From positions 17,233 through 81,232 of the forward strand of contig NZ_PDWR01000015.1 in the NCBI RefSeq assembly GCF_010211755.1: a DNA stretch of 64,000 nucleotides, read 5' to 3'. Source of the DNA: Pseudoxanthomonas sangjuensis (GTDB taxonomy: Bacteria; Pseudomonadota; Gammaproteobacteria; Xanthomonadales; Xanthomonadaceae). Under the pieces are notes generated by a model. That model searched no databases, was not told where the DNA came from, and saw only the letters and a list, made by a program, of their open reading frames with translations. Numbering within the stretch: the stretch's first letter is position 1; every line of letters begins with the position of its first letter. Shown in pieces: positions 1-10,602 of the stretch. The translations under genes and the position numbers were made by a program.

Positions 1-664
1 CGAACTCCGCGATGGCTGCGGCCGCAAGGCGCGGATTTGCCTGCAGCAGGAAATGCGGGCCATCGATGATTGCCAGCCGCGCATCCGGCGCACAGGCCTG
101 GATGCGCGCCCATGCGCCTGCCGGAACCAGCCGATCGCCGGTCGCCTGCAGGTACAGGATCGGACAGCGGATCCTTCGCAGTTCTCCCGAGACATCGATA
201 CCCGCTATTGCATGAAGGCGATGTCGCGCCACTTCCGGTCGGAGCTTGCGGATGACGGATTCGATCCGGTCTTTCCAGGGTTCCGTGAGCCAGCGGCCCA
301 TCGCGACGCGGCCGACCAGGCCGCTGCCCGGCACGGGTAAGGGCAAGCGCAGGAAGCGACGGAACAGGCTGAGCGGCGCGCGCGGCGGCGCCGCGAAGGA
401 TGCGCACAAAACCAGGCCGACGAACCTGCCGGGGGCCTTCGCGGCGAGCTTGATGGCGACCGGTCCCGAAAACGACTCGGCGACCAGCAGGAGCCTTTCG
501 TCCGGCAACGATCTTTCGACGAATTCCGCCAGTTCGTCGTAATCCATGCGGGTGACGGACGGGTAGGCGACGACATCCGCCAGGATGCCGGGTTCCAACG
601 CCCCGACGAATTCGGCCAGCAGCTCGCCCGTTCCGTCCAGTCCCGGAAGGATCAGGGCGCGCAC
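1..664 (-). CDS. Alpha/beta hydrolase, C-terminus cut by window edge
   Basis: The reading frame runs from a GTG at 664 off the left edge (221 codons visible). The protein starts almost directly with a first core strand (RALILPGLDGTGE), has a nucleophile elbow AESFSGP with Ser about residue 64, an Asp-bearing strand (ATGDRLVP) and a late GPHFLLQ that supplies the catalytic His. This is the usual Ser-Asp-His order of alpha/beta hydrolases. There is no signal peptide, so it is probably cytoplasmic. The substrate is not predictable. The start lies 4 bases after the sdaA stop, so the two are probably cotranscribed and translationally coupled. The GTG start is inferred from that spacing and from the fold beginning immediately after it. 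Confidence 0.75.
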   Translation of the reverse strand, partial: MRALILPGLDGTGELLAEFVGALEPGILADVVAYPSVTRMDYDELAEFVERSLPDERLLLVAESFSGPVAIKLAAKAPGRFVGLVLCASFAAPPRAPLSLFRRFLRLPLPVPGSGLVGRVAMGRWLTEPWKDRIESVIRKLRPEVARHRLHAIAGIDVSGELRRIRCPILYLQATGDRLVPAGAWARIQACAPDARLAIIDGPHFLLQANPRLAAAAIAEF

Positions 665-668
665 CGGC

Positions 669-2051
<1,383 letters not shown>

Positions 2052-2115
2052 TTGCGTATTCTACTCGCGCGCCGGTTTTCGCCGTTGCGCGACGCAACGA
2101 TACGGGAGCGGATTT

Positions 2116-2355
2116 TTGGGCCTGATCCTTTACCAGCGCGACGACTGCCACCTGTGCGACCTGGCACTGGAAGTGCTGGCGGCGGCGCGCGTGCCGGAGT
2201 TCGACAGCGTTTTCATCGACGGCGACGAACGGCTGGAGGAGCGCTACGGGGCGCGCGTGCCGGTGCTGCGCCGAACGGCCGGCGGGGCGGAACTCGACTG
2301 GCCGTTCGACGTGGACGGGGTGCGGCGCCTTCTGGCCCTTCCCCCGCCGGGGTGA
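2116..2355 (+). CDS. Small glutaredoxin-like (DUF836-type) protein
   Basis: 79 residues with a thioredoxin-like start: one strand (LILYQR), then a CHLC redox motif at residues 11-14, a helix, a FIDGDERLEERYG segment and a VPVLRR cis-Pro-type strand. This matches the short glutaredoxin/DUF836 family. The TTG start at 2116 is chosen because a purine-rich stretch (GGGAGCGGA) precedes it and the fold begins right after it. No ATG lies nearby in frame. Likely a cytosolic thiol-disulfide protein; the partner is unknown. Divergent from sdaA. Confidence 0.72.
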   Translation: MGLILYQRDDCHLCDLALEVLAAARVPEFDSVFIDGDERLEERYGARVPVLRRTAGGAELDWPFDVDGVRRLLALPPPG

Positions 2356-2367
2356 GGGAGGGAGGCG

Positions 2368-2934
2368 TCACTTCGCCTTGAACACGACCCTGGTGCTGAC
2401 CGCCACCTCGTTCGGGAGCGTCTTGGTGTCGGCCCAGTCGCCGCCGCCGACGCCGAAGTCGAGGCGTTTCACCGTGGCCTTGCCGCTCAACACCGGTTGC
2501 GCGCCCGGAGTCCAGGTGAAGGTCAGCGTGACCGGCCGGGTCACGCCGCGCAGGGTCAGGCTGCCGTCGGCGGCGTAGCGGTTGTCGCCGAGCGCGCGGA
2601 ACCTGGTGGCGGTGTAGGTCGCCTGCGCGAACTTCGCGACGTTGAAGAAGTCGCTGCTGGAAAGCGTCGAATCGCGATCGTTGTTGCCGGTCGCGGTGCC
2701 GGCCAGGTTGATGGTCACGTCGAGCTTCGCGGCGTCCAGCCTGGCCGGGTCGAAGCTGAGCGTGGTCGCGAAGCTGCCGAACTTGCCGGTGAAGACTTCG
2801 CCGTCGTAGCTGCTGGCGAAGACCAGCGTGGAGCCGGGCGCCTGCACGTAATCGGCGGCGCGGACGGGAGCGGCGGAAAAGGCGGCGACCAGCGCGGCGG
2901 CGGTCAACGCGGGGGGAAGGAAGGGACGGGACAT
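2368..2934 (-). CDS. YceI family periplasmic protein (copy 1)
   Basis: 188 residues. An N-terminal signal peptide ends about residue 26 (PVRA-ADYV), followed by a complete YceI lipocalin-like beta-barrel with SFDPARLDAAKLDVTI, a SSDFFNVAKFAQATY segment and the GSLTLRGVTRPVTL strand. Family members bind polyisoprenoid or quinone-like lipids in the periplasm. It is the last gene of a three-gene unit yceI - cytochrome b561 - yceI read on the minus strand, with 29 bp separating it from the cytochrome gene. Confidence 0.88.
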   Translation of the reverse strand: MSRPFLPPALTAAALVAAFSAAPVRAADYVQAPGSTLVFASSYDGEVFTGKFGSFATTLSFDPARLDAAKLDVTINLAGTATGNNDRDSTLSSSDFFNVAKFAQATYTATRFRALGDNRYAADGSLTLRGVTRPVTLTFTWTPGAQPVLSGKATVKRLDFGVGGGDWADTKTLPNEVAVSTRVVFKAK

Positions 2935-2963
2935 GCGTGGTTCCTCGTGTGGATCCGGGGGGG

Positions 2964-3527
2964 TCAGGCGGTGTTCTTCAGCCAGCCGCGCGGCAGCATC
3001 CGCGCCAGCGTGTCGTCGCGCCGGAACAGGTGGTGCCAGAGCGCGGCGCCGGCATGCACCAGCACCAGCGCGATCAGCGCCCAGAAACCCCACTCGTGCA
3101 GTTCGTGGGTCAGCGCCTTCAGCGCATCGTCCGGCGCCACCAGCTTGGGCATATTGAACAGGCCGAAGAACTTGAACGGGCGCAGGCCGCTGGCCGAGTC
3201 GTACAGCCAGCCCGACAGCGGAATCGCGAAGGCCAGCACGTAGATCAGCGCGTGCGTGGCATTGGCGGCCCATCGCTGCCAGCGCGGGCCGGGCAGCGGC
3301 GCCGGCGCGCCGGCGTACGCGCGCCAGCCCAGGCGCAGCAGCATCAGCGCGAGCACGGTGACGCCGAGCGACTTGTGCAGCGTGTACACCCAGAAGTATT
3401 TCGGCGTGCGCGGCAGCTCGCCCATCACCAGGCCGACCGTGCCCATGCCGAGGATCAGCAGCGCGATCAGCCAGTGCAGGCTCTGGCTGACCCCGCCCCA
3501 GCGCTCGGTGGTGTTCTTCAGGGTCAT
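2964..3527 (-). CDS. Cytochrome b561
   Basis: 187 residues, four predicted membrane helices. The His residues that could ligate two b-type hemes are near positions 18 (SLHWL), 51 (LHKSLGV), 92 (THALIY) and 144/158 (HELHEWGFW, VLVHAG). This is the prokaryotic CybB architecture: an inner-membrane electron carrier thought to exchange electrons with quinol. The ATG overlaps the stop of the upstream yceI copy as ATGA, so the two are translationally coupled. The YceI-b561-YceI arrangement suggests a shared lipophilic redox ligand, which is inference. Confidence 0.93.
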   Translation of the reverse strand: MTLKNTTERWGGVSQSLHWLIALLILGMGTVGLVMGELPRTPKYFWVYTLHKSLGVTVLALMLLRLGWRAYAGAPAPLPGPRWQRWAANATHALIYVLAFAIPLSGWLYDSASGLRPFKFFGLFNMPKLVAPDDALKALTHELHEWGFWALIALVLVHAGAALWHHLFRRDDTLARMLPRGWLKNTA

Positions 3528-4192
3528 GGGGTCGGCTCCGGCATCGTGGGGTCGGCGGGTTCGGGTGTTTCGGGGGCGGCTGGTTCCGCATCCTCCGCCG
3601 GCGTCCCGTCGCCGTTGCGGCGCTTGCGCACCGCTTCCACTTCGAATCGCAGCTGCACCTCGTCGCCGACCATCGACTTCCAGGCGTCGATGCCGAATTC
3701 GGCGCGGCTGAGCGTGGCGGTCGCGGAAAAGCCGGCGATGCGGTGGAACGGCGGCAGGCCGAGGCGCTTGAGCTGGTTGAAGGCCACGTCCAGCTTCACT
3801 TCCCGCGTCACCCCGTGCAGGGTCAGGTCGCCGAACACGCTGGCGTGCTCCGCGTCGACCGGTTCGACGCGGGTGGAAACGAAGCGCGCCTCGGGGAATT
3901 CCTTCGCGTCGAGCATGTCCAGCGCGGCGCGGTTCCAGTCGGCGTCGCCCAGGTCCAGGCGCTGCAGCGGCACCGTCGCCTCCAGCTTCGCCGTGGTCCA
4001 GTCGTCCGGATCGAATTCCAGCGTGCCGCTGCTGCCGGACACGCTGCCCAGCGACTTCGAGTAGCCGGCATGGTCGATCGCGAACACGACCCGCGTGTGC
4101 ACCGGGTCCAGGGCGTAATGCGCCGTGCCCGCGGACGCCGGCGCAGCGGCGGCAACCAGCAACAGGGACAGCAGTCGGGCGGAAGCAATCAT
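3524..4192 (-). CDS. YceI family periplasmic protein (copy 2, acidic Pro-rich tail)
   Basis: 222 residues. Signal peptide 1-21 (PASA-GT), then a YceI domain (HYALDPVHTRVVFAIDHAGY, DLTLHGVTREVKLDV, FGIDAWKSMVGDEV). After the barrel, about 30 residues are charged and then Pro/Glu/Ala-rich (repeated PEP/PAD units), a disordered tail absent from copy 1. First gene of the yceI-cybB-yceI unit. Its start is 103 bp from the divergently read sensor kinase, so both promoters must lie in that gap or in the kinase leader. Confidence 0.88.
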   Translation of the reverse strand: MIASARLLSLLLVAAAAPASAGTAHYALDPVHTRVVFAIDHAGYSKSLGSVSGSSGTLEFDPDDWTTAKLEATVPLQRLDLGDADWNRAALDMLDAKEFPEARFVSTRVEPVDAEHASVFGDLTLHGVTREVKLDVAFNQLKRLGLPPFHRIAGFSATATLSRAEFGIDAWKSMVGDEVQLRFEVEAVRKRRNGDGTPAEDAEPAAPETPEPADPTMPEPTP

Positions 4193-4295
4193 GGCCGTGG
4201 ATTCTAGGCAAGGCTGGCTGAAGATACGCCGCTTGCGTCCGCAACGGTCCGTTGCGACGATTCCGGGCGGCACAGGGAAGCTCGGGGGCGGGACG

Positions 4296-7200
4296 GTGCG
4301 ATTCTTGACGGTGCGATGCTTCTGGTGGCGCTGCATCGCGGTGCTGTCGGCGTTGGCCTGCGTTCCGGCATGGGCGGGCCTGCCGGAAATCCCGCGGCTG
4401 AACCAGTTGTCGGTCGCCAATGGCCTGCCCACGAACATCGTCTACGACGTCGCCGAGGACGCCGATGGCTACCTGTGGTTCGCCACGCTGGACGGGCTGG
4501 CGCGCTACGACGGCCTCGATTTCCGCATCTGGCGGCGCGAGGACGGGCTGGGCGACAACGAAATCGATGCGCTGTTCGTCGACACCGACAACCGCCTGTG
4601 GATCGGCACCGAAACCGCGGGCGTGGTGGTGCTGGACGCCGCGCGACGGCGGTTCCAGTCGCTGCGCCAGGTCGGCGGCGTGCGCCTCGACGCCAGCCCG
4701 GTGTGGGACATCGTCCGCACGGCGGATGGCGCGTACTGGTTCGGCACCGCGGGCGCGGGCCTGTACCGCCTGCGTACCGACGGCAAGCTCGACCAGTTCC
4801 TGCCGAAGGAGGGCGATCCGCGCAGCCTGCCGGGGCTGATCGTGACCGGGCTGGAACTGGGCGCCGACGGCAGCCTGTGGATCGCCACCAGCGGCGGCGC
4901 GGCACGCTGGACCGGCAAGGATTTCCTGCGCATGCCGGACAGCGAATACACGGTCGGCCTACTGGCCGACCGCGCGGGCAACGCGTGGACGCGCACGATC
5001 ACCCGCGGCCGTTACTTCGGCCCGGATGGCCGCCGCCTGCCGCTGCCGGCCGGGCTGCCCGCGGATACGCCGACCTACGGCGCGCTGCTGCAGGACCGCG
5101 ACGGCAGCTACTGGCTGAGCATGGCCAAGGGCCTGGCCCATGCCGAGGACGGCGCCACCCATCCGGCTTCGTTGTACAGCAACCTGACCCGCGGCTCGGT
5201 GATACCGCAATTCGAGCGTTCGCTGCTCGGCAGCGATGGCGGGTTGTGGTTCACCAGCCAGGATGCCGGGGTCTGGCACCTGCCGTCGAACTGGCGGCGC
5301 TTCTCGGTGCTGATGCACGACGCGACCGATCCGGCATCGCAGGGCAATCCGCAGGTATTCGGCATCGCGCCTTCGGCCAGCGGCAGCATGTGGCTGGTCG
5401 GCACCGGTTGCGTGCTCGACGAGCTGGATCCGGAAACCGGGGAAATCCGCCACGCCTATTCCACGGTGCCCAGGCGGGTGATCAACTCGGTGCTGGAGAG
5501 CGCCGACGGCAAGGTGTGGATGGGCTCCAGCGATCGGCTGGCGCGTTTCGATCCGGCCAGCGGCGAGATCCGCGAATGGGGGCTGGACAGCGGCGCGGAC
5601 GCGGTGCTCGCCGACGACCTGCAATGGATCGCGCAGGACCGCGACGGGCTGCTGTGGACGTGGTCGGTCGGTTCGGGCGTGCAGGTGCGCACCGCGGCGG
5701 GCAGGGTCGTCGACACCATCCGCCTGGACGACGGGCGCGGGCTGGAGTCCAGTCTCAACGTCAGGCAATTGCAGCCGGGGCCGGAAGGGCGCATCTGGCT
5801 GGCCGGCAGCCAGGGACTGCTGGGCTGGGATCCGCAGGCGCGGCGCTTCGCGCCGGTGCCGGGCGCACCGGACGGCGCCGTGGACGGCTTCGACCTGGCC
5901 CCGGACGGCACGCTGTGGCTGGCCCGTTTCGGCACGGTCGAAGCCTATCGTTTCGAGCGCGGCGGACTGCGCCTGCTGCGGCGCGTACCGGCGCAAGGCA
6001 TGCCGCAGGTGGCGTTCCGCGGCATCACCGCCGACCGCCACGGCATTCTGTGGCTGGCCAGCAATCGCGGACTGGTGCGGGTGGATCCGCAACAGGGCGC
6101 GGCGCGCGTCTACGGCATCAACGACGGCCTGCCGGGGCAGGAAATCCAGTTGCCGCCGGTGCCGCGCCCGCAGGACGGACGGCTGATCGTCAGCGCTTCG
6201 CACGGCCTGGCGGTGTTCGATCCGGTGGTGGTCCGGCCTTCGACCGCGCAGCCGCGGCTGGCCATCGATTCGATCACCCTCGGGCACGGCGCCGGCGCGG
6301 TGGCGTTGCCGACCGATGCGGCGTTCCGCATCGACCACGGCAACCGCGACCTGCGCGTGGTCGCGCGCCTGCTGGCGTTCGACAACGTCGCCGGCAACCG
6401 CTACCGCTTCCGGCTTTCCGGCTTCGACGACGACTGGGTGGAAGTCGGCGCCAAGGGCGAGCGCAGTTTCGCGCGGCTGGCGCCGGGCCGTTACCGGCTG
6501 GAAATCGCCGGACGCACCGCCGACGACGTGTGGTCGCGGACCCGGATCGTCGCGTTCGAGGTCGCGCCGCCGTGGTGGCGGACATGGTGGGCGCTGGCGG
6601 GCTTCGCCGTGCTTGCCGTGTTGCTGGCCTGGGCCGCCGCCGCCGCGTACCGGCGCCGGATTCGGCGTCGTGCCGCGTGGCAACTGGCCGAGCACAAGCG
6701 CGAGCTGGCCGAACAGGCTTCGCTGGCCAAGACCCGCTTCCTCGCCACGCTCGGGCACGAAGTGCGCACGCCGATGACCGGGGTGCTGGGCATGAGCGAA
6801 CTGCTGCTGGGGACGGACCTGGACGAGAAGCAGCGCGGCTACACCGCCGCGATCCAGGGGGCCGGCAAGCACCTGCTGCGCCTGGTCAACGACGCGCTGG
6901 ACCTGGCGCGCATCGAGGCCGGCAAGCTGGAACTGGACGAGCAGGAATTCGACCTGCGCGAACTGGTCGCCGGCGTGGCCGCGCTGGTCGCGCCGAACGC
7001 GCAACGGCGGGGCTTGCGCTTCGACAGCGACAGCGCCGCCGGGTCGCCGCGCATGCTGCGCGGCGACCCGATGCGGGTGCGGCAGATCCTGCTGAACCTG
7101 CTCAACAACGCGGTCAAGTTCACCGAACGCGGCGGCATCGGCCTGCGGGCGCAGCCGCGCGAAGGCGGCGGCGTGCGCTTCGTGGTCAGCGATACCGGGC

Positions 7201-7838
7201 CGGGCATCAGCGTCGAGCAGCAGGCGCGGTTGTTCCAACGCTTCGAGCAGGCCGACGGCGCGCGCACCACGGCACGCTACGGCGGCAGCGGCTTGGGCCT
7301 GGCGATTTGCCAGGAGCTGGCGCTGGCGATGGGCGGGAGCGTCCGCATCGACAGCGCGCCGGGCGCGGGGACGCGCTTCATCGTCGACTTGCCGTTGCCG
7401 GAAGCGACGCATGCGGCGGCGGTGCCCGAGGCCGCGACGGCCACCGTCGCCGCGCCGGCGTCGCGCGCGTTGTCGGTCCTGCTGGTCGAGGACGATCCCA
7501 CCGTGGCCGAAGTGATGGCCGGCCTGCTGCAGGCGCAGGGCCACGCGGTGCGCCATGCGCCGCACGGCCTGGCGGCGCTGGCCGAAGTGTCCGGCGACGG
7601 GTTCGACATCGCCTTGCTCGACCTCGACCTGCCGGGCCTCGACGGCCTGGCGCTGGCGCGGCAACTGCGTGCGCAGGGTTTCGCCGCGCCGCTGCTGGCG
7701 GTCACCGCGCGCGCCGACGCCGATGCCGAACCGGCCGCGCGCGCGGCCGGCTTCGACGGGTTCCTGCGCAAACCGGTGACCGGCGCGATGCTGGCCGAGG
7801 CGATCGAACAGGCGCTCGCCGCCGGGCCGGCCGCGTGA
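4296..7838 (+). CDS. Hybrid sensor histidine kinase with periplasmic beta-propeller
   Basis: About 1180 residues. Order: signal peptide/anchor (1 to about 27), a large periplasmic region of two-component 'reg_prop' propeller repeats (recurring DGxLWxGT/DGxLWIAT units), a Y_Y_Y-like domain (NRYRFRLSGFDDDW), one membrane helix about residues 764-785, HisKA with phospho-acceptor His about 821 (LGHEVRTP), HATPase_c with N box (LLNLLNNAVKF, about 937) and G boxes, then a C-terminal receiver with Asp about 1109 (LLDLDLPG). No DNA-binding domain, so output needs a partner. The GTG at 4296 is favoured by a GGGGGCGGG ribosome site; TTG 4305 or GTG 4311 are possible. Divergent from the yceI-cybB-yceI unit, which is a candidate target (inference). 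Confidence 0.93.
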   Translation: MRFLTVRCFWWRCIAVLSALACVPAWAGLPEIPRLNQLSVANGLPTNIVYDVAEDADGYLWFATLDGLARYDGLDFRIWRREDGLGDNEIDALFVDTDNRLWIGTETAGVVVLDAARRRFQSLRQVGGVRLDASPVWDIVRTADGAYWFGTAGAGLYRLRTDGKLDQFLPKEGDPRSLPGLIVTGLELGADGSLWIATSGGAARWTGKDFLRMPDSEYTVGLLADRAGNAWTRTITRGRYFGPDGRRLPLPAGLPADTPTYGALLQDRDGSYWLSMAKGLAHAEDGATHPASLYSNLTRGSVIPQFERSLLGSDGGLWFTSQDAGVWHLPSNWRRFSVLMHDATDPASQGNPQVFGIAPSASGSMWLVGTGCVLDELDPETGEIRHAYSTVPRRVINSVLESADGKVWMGSSDRLARFDPASGEIREWGLDSGADAVLADDLQWIAQDRDGLLWTWSVGSGVQVRTAAGRVVDTIRLDDGRGLESSLNVRQLQPGPEGRIWLAGSQGLLGWDPQARRFAPVPGAPDGAVDGFDLAPDGTLWLARFGTVEAYRFERGGLRLLRRVPAQGMPQVAFRGITADRHGILWLASNRGLVRVDPQQGAARVYGINDGLPGQEIQLPPVPRPQDGRLIVSASHGLAVFDPVVVRPSTAQPRLAIDSITLGHGAGAVALPTDAAFRIDHGNRDLRVVARLLAFDNVAGNRYRFRLSGFDDDWVEVGAKGERSFARLAPGRYRLEIAGRTADDVWSRTRIVAFEVAPPWWRTWWALAGFAVLAVLLAWAAAAAYRRRIRRRAAWQLAEHKRELAEQASLAKTRFLATLGHEVRTPMTGVLGMSELLLGTDLDEKQRGYTAAIQGAGKHLLRLVNDALDLARIEAGKLELDEQEFDLRELVAGVAALVAPNAQRRGLRFDSDSAAGSPRMLRGDPMRVRQILLNLLNNAVKFTERGGIGLRAQPREGGGVRFVVSDTGPGISVEQQARLFQRFEQADGARTTARYGGSGLGLAICQELALAMGGSVRIDSAPGAGTRFIVDLPLPEATHAAAVPEAATATVAAPASRALSVLLVEDDPTVAEVMAGLLQAQGHAVRHAPHGLAALAEVSGDGFDIALLDLDLPGLDGLALARQLRAQGFAAPLLAVTARADADAEPAARAAGFDGFLRKPVTGAMLAEAIEQALAAGPAA

Positions 7839-7850
7839 ACGCCGCGCGGC

Positions 7851-8870
7851 TCAGTCGGCGGTCTTGCCGGCGGCGGCGAGGAAATCGATCAGGCCGCGCA
7901 TGTAGGTGGCCTGGTCGTCGTACATCGCCATGTGGCCGCCGTCCGGGCAGTACAGGTATTGCCCGTGCGGCAGCAGCTTCGACATCTTCTCCATGAACGC
8001 CGGGTCCATCGTGTCGCGCCCCGCGCCGATCACCAGCGTCGGCACGGCGATCCTCGCAAGGTCGTCGGTGCGGTCCCAGTGTTCGAGGATGCCGCTGGCG
8101 CCCATCTCGCTGGGGCCCTGCATCGGCACGTAGACCTTCTTGTTGATCCTGGCGAAGGCGCGCAGCACGGGGTCGGGCCATTGCGCCGCCGGCATGTGCA
8201 GGATGTGCGCCTCGTAGTACGGCAGCAGCAGTTCCTCGTAGCGCGGGTCGTCGTATCGCTTCGCCGCTTCCAGTGCGAGGATTTCCCGCAGTGCGGCCGG
8301 GTCCATCCGCGGCATCAGGACCTCGTGCGCGTAGTCGTTGTAGGCCGGGATGCTCGACATCATGTTCGAGATCACCAGGCACTTGAGGTTCTGCTGGTAT
8401 TTCAGTGCGTATTCGATCGCGAGGATGCCGCCCCAGGAATGGCCGAGCAGGCAGAAGTTCTCCTTGTCCAGGCGCAATGCCTGGCGGACCTGCTCCACCT
8501 CGTCGACGTAGTGGTCGATGCTGAGGAACGGCGTCATGTCCTCGGGCTGGTCGCTGTAGGCCGAGCCGAGCTGGTCGTAGTAGTAGTACTCGATGCCGGC
8601 GCCGGGGAACCAGCTGTCGAACGCCTCGAAGTATTCGTGTGTCGCGCCCGGCCCGCCGTGCAGCAGCAACACCTTGAGCTTCGGGTTGTTGCCGACGCGC
8701 TTGGTCCACACGCGGAAATCGCCCGACGGGGTGTGGATGGGGATCATCCTGACGCCGCCGGACAGCACGTCGTCGCGCCCGGTGTTGTCGAAGTATTGCG
8801 CCTTCGTGTCGCCCGCATGGACGGGGCTGCCCGCCAGCAGGGCCAGAACCAGAAGCAGCCAACGTTTCAT
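7851..8870 (-). CDS. Exported alpha/beta hydrolase, proline iminopeptidase-like
   Basis: 339 residues with a signal peptide (cleavage about residue 19, PVHA-GD). Oxyanion motif HGGPG at 71-75, nucleophile elbow GHSWGG with Ser about 145, and a late PDGGHMAMYDD carrying the catalytic His. This is the pattern of S33 prolyl aminopeptidase-like hydrolases, including the family of tricorn-associated/TAP-like enzymes. The export signal suggests action on peptides or amino-acid esters/amides in the periplasm. The specific substrate is not evident. Convergent with the sensor kinase (12-bp gap), and the only gene between it and hemE. Confidence 0.85.
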   Translation of the reverse strand: MKRWLLLVLALLAGSPVHAGDTKAQYFDNTGRDDVLSGGVRMIPIHTPSGDFRVWTKRVGNNPKLKVLLLHGGPGATHEYFEAFDSWFPGAGIEYYYYDQLGSAYSDQPEDMTPFLSIDHYVDEVEQVRQALRLDKENFCLLGHSWGGILAIEYALKYQQNLKCLVISNMMSSIPAYNDYAHEVLMPRMDPAALREILALEAAKRYDDPRYEELLLPYYEAHILHMPAAQWPDPVLRAFARINKKVYVPMQGPSEMGASGILEHWDRTDDLARIAVPTLVIGAGRDTMDPAFMEKMSKLLPHGQYLYCPDGGHMAMYDDQATYMRGLIDFLAAAGKTAD

Positions 8871-8933
8871 CGCAGCGCCCCCCCGACTTGATGCGGCGAG
8901 ACTAGCCCCGCCGCAGCAAGGGCGCAACTTCGC

Positions 8934-10007
8934 TCAGCGTCGGCTGTATTCGTGCACCGCGTCGACCAGCACGGCGACGTGGTCGGGGTTCATGTCCGGC
9001 GACATGCCGTGGCCGAGGTTGAACACGTGGCCGTCGCGCGAGCCGCCGTTGCCCGCGGCATAGCTGTCCAGCGCGGCCCTGACCTGCGCGCGGATCGCAT
9101 CGGGCGAACCGTACAGGGTCGCCGGGTCCAGGTTGCCCTGCAGCGCGACCTTGCCGCCCGTGTGGCGCGCCGCTTCGGACAGTTCGACCAGCCAGTCGAC
9201 GCCGACCGCATCGGTGCCGGAGGCGGCCAGTTCTTCCAGGTGCGGCGCGTTGCCCTTGCCGAACAGGATCAGCGGCGTGCGTTCGTCGCCGTTGCCGCGG
9301 TCGAGTTCCTTCGCGATGCGCTGCAGGTAGGGCAGCGAGAATTCGCGGTACATCGCCGGCGACAGCACGCCGCCCCAGGTGTCGAATACCTGCAACGCCT
9401 GCGCGCCGGCGGCGCGCTGCGCCGACAGGTAGGCGATCACCGCATCGGTGTTGACCGACAGCAGCCGGTGCAGCGTGGCCGGGTCGTTGAGCGCCAGCGC
9501 CTTGATCTTCGCGTAGTTGTCGCTGCCGCCGCCTTCGACCATGTAGCAGGCCAGCGTCCACGGGCTGCCGGAGAAGCCGATCAGCGGCGCCTTGCCGTCC
9601 AGTTCCTTGCGGATCAGCCGCACCGCGTCCATCACGTAGCGCAGTTCGGTTTCCATGTCCGGCACGGCCAGTTTTTCCGCGTCGGCCATCGTGCGCACGG
9701 TGCGCTCGAACTTCGGGCCTTCGCCTTCGACGAAGTACAGGCCCAGGCCCATCGCGTCGGGCACGGTGAGGATGTCGGAAAACAGGATCGCGGCGTCCAG
9801 GTCGAAGCGGCGCAGCGGCTGCAGCGTCACTTCGCAGGCGATCTCGGGGTTCTTGGCCATGCCGAGGAAGCTGCCGGCCCTGGCGCGCGTGGCGCGGTAT
9901 TCCGGCAGGTAGCGACCGGCCTGGCGCATCAGCCACACGGGCGTGCAGTCGGTGGGTTCGCGGCGCAGGGCGCGGAGGAAGCGGTCGTTTTTGAGAGTAG
10001 CGGACAA
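8934..10007 (-). CDS. hemE: Uroporphyrinogen decarboxylase
   Basis: 357 residues, normal length. It decarboxylates the four acetates of uroporphyrinogen III to give coproporphyrinogen III in heme synthesis. The family signatures are intact: [17 protein letters not shown] near residues 25-41 (substrate-binding Arg residues), [14 protein letters not shown] with the catalytic Asp, and [12 protein letters not shown] near the C-terminus. Cytoplasmic. Two small genes lie upstream in the same direction with a 26-bp gap, so a common transcript is possible. Confidence 0.98.
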   Translation of the reverse strand: MSATLKNDRFLRALRREPTDCTPVWLMRQAGRYLPEYRATRARAGSFLGMAKNPEIACEVTLQPLRRFDLDAAILFSDILTVPDAMGLGLYFVEGEGPKFERTVRTMADAEKLAVPDMETELRYVMDAVRLIRKELDGKAPLIGFSGSPWTLACYMVEGGGSDNYAKIKALALNDPATLHRLLSVNTDAVIAYLSAQRAAGAQALQVFDTWGGVLSPAMYREFSLPYLQRIAKELDRGNGDERTPLILFGKGNAPHLEELAASGTDAVGVDWLVELSEAARHTGGKVALQGNLDPATLYGSPDAIRAQVRAALDSYAAGNGGSRDGHVFNLGHGMSPDMNPDHVAVLVDAVHEYSRR

Positions 10008-10033
10008 AAGGAGGTTCTCTTCGAGTAAAGTCT

Positions 10034-10318
10034 TTAGGTGCCCATCGTGAAGAAAGTGAATCCCTTATTGGGCACTCTCTTCGTTTCGGCAGGAACTTCG
10101 TCAATATCCTCGAAGATAACCCTTGCCTCTGGTGTTCGGTATTTTGGTGTCACTTCCAAGTCCGGATCGTTGCGCAGGAGTTCTACTGCAAGCAATTCGG
10201 CTTGTTCTGGCGAATCTGCTTCAACGAAGCGGGTTGTATAAAAACCGACGGCCTTTTTTTGGCCAGCCAGTTTGCCGGGAAAGTTGTCACCACGGATGAA
10301 GCATCGGTAGAGAGGCAT
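10034..10318 (-). CDS. Small conserved-looking protein, unknown function
   Basis: 94 residues, starting [15 protein letters not shown] and ending [10 protein letters not shown] do not recognise a named domain. It alternates predicted strands ([19 protein letters not shown]) with a helix ([15 protein letters not shown]) and a second acidic half, consistent with a compact alpha/beta fold. No signal peptide. The start lies 2 bases after the stop of the WGR-domain gene, so the two genes form a tight pair, followed by hemE. The codon pattern is that of a real gene, and the Pro-rich middle separates the two halves. Confidence 0.72.
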   Translation of the reverse strand: MPLYRCFIRGDNFPGKLAGQKKAVGFYTTRFVEADSPEQAELLAVELLRNDPDLEVTPKYRTPEARVIFEDIDEVPAETKRVPNKGFTFFTMGT

Positions 10319-10320
10319 AG

Positions 10321-10578
10321 TCAGCCCTTCGGCGGCTCCGCACCCTGCACGAAAGTCATCTGGAACCCGCGCTTCAGGTGCGTATCGCGGACCTTCTCGA
10401 ACGCCGCCGTCGCTTCGTCCTGCAGCAGGTACTGCTCGCGCTTGAACTGCGAACGGCCGCCGATCTGCCCGCTCTCGCGCAACAGCTCCCAGCCGCCGAA
10501 CAGGTCGGGCTGCAGGGTCAGCTGGAGGTAGCGGGGCGATTCGCCGGCCGCCGGGCGTTGTTGCAGGAAGACGCGCAT
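10321..10578 (-). CDS. Stand-alone WGR domain protein
   Basis: 85 residues consisting of a single WGR domain: an N-terminal strand pair (MRVFLQQRP, YLQLTLQPDLFGGWELLRESGQIGG) with the Trp-Glu-Leu-Leu-Arg core equivalent to the W-G-R signature, then a helix (EATAAFEKVRDTHLKRGF). In PARP-type proteins the WGR domain binds nucleic acid. Isolated bacterial copies are common and of unknown role. First gene of a pair with the 94-residue protein. A REP-type hairpin pair lies upstream between this gene and aroB. Confidence 0.82.
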   Translation of the reverse strand: MRVFLQQRPAAGESPRYLQLTLQPDLFGGWELLRESGQIGGRSQFKREQYLLQDEATAAFEKVRDTHLKRGFQMTFVQGAEPPKG

Positions 10579-10602
10579 GGGGCGAATTGTAGCGGTTTTG
10601 AG

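Noticed and set aside
4959..7664. Long minus-strand open frame of 901 codons
   Set aside because: Antisense shadow of the sensor kinase gene; no ribosome site and no domain. It reflects high third-position GC.
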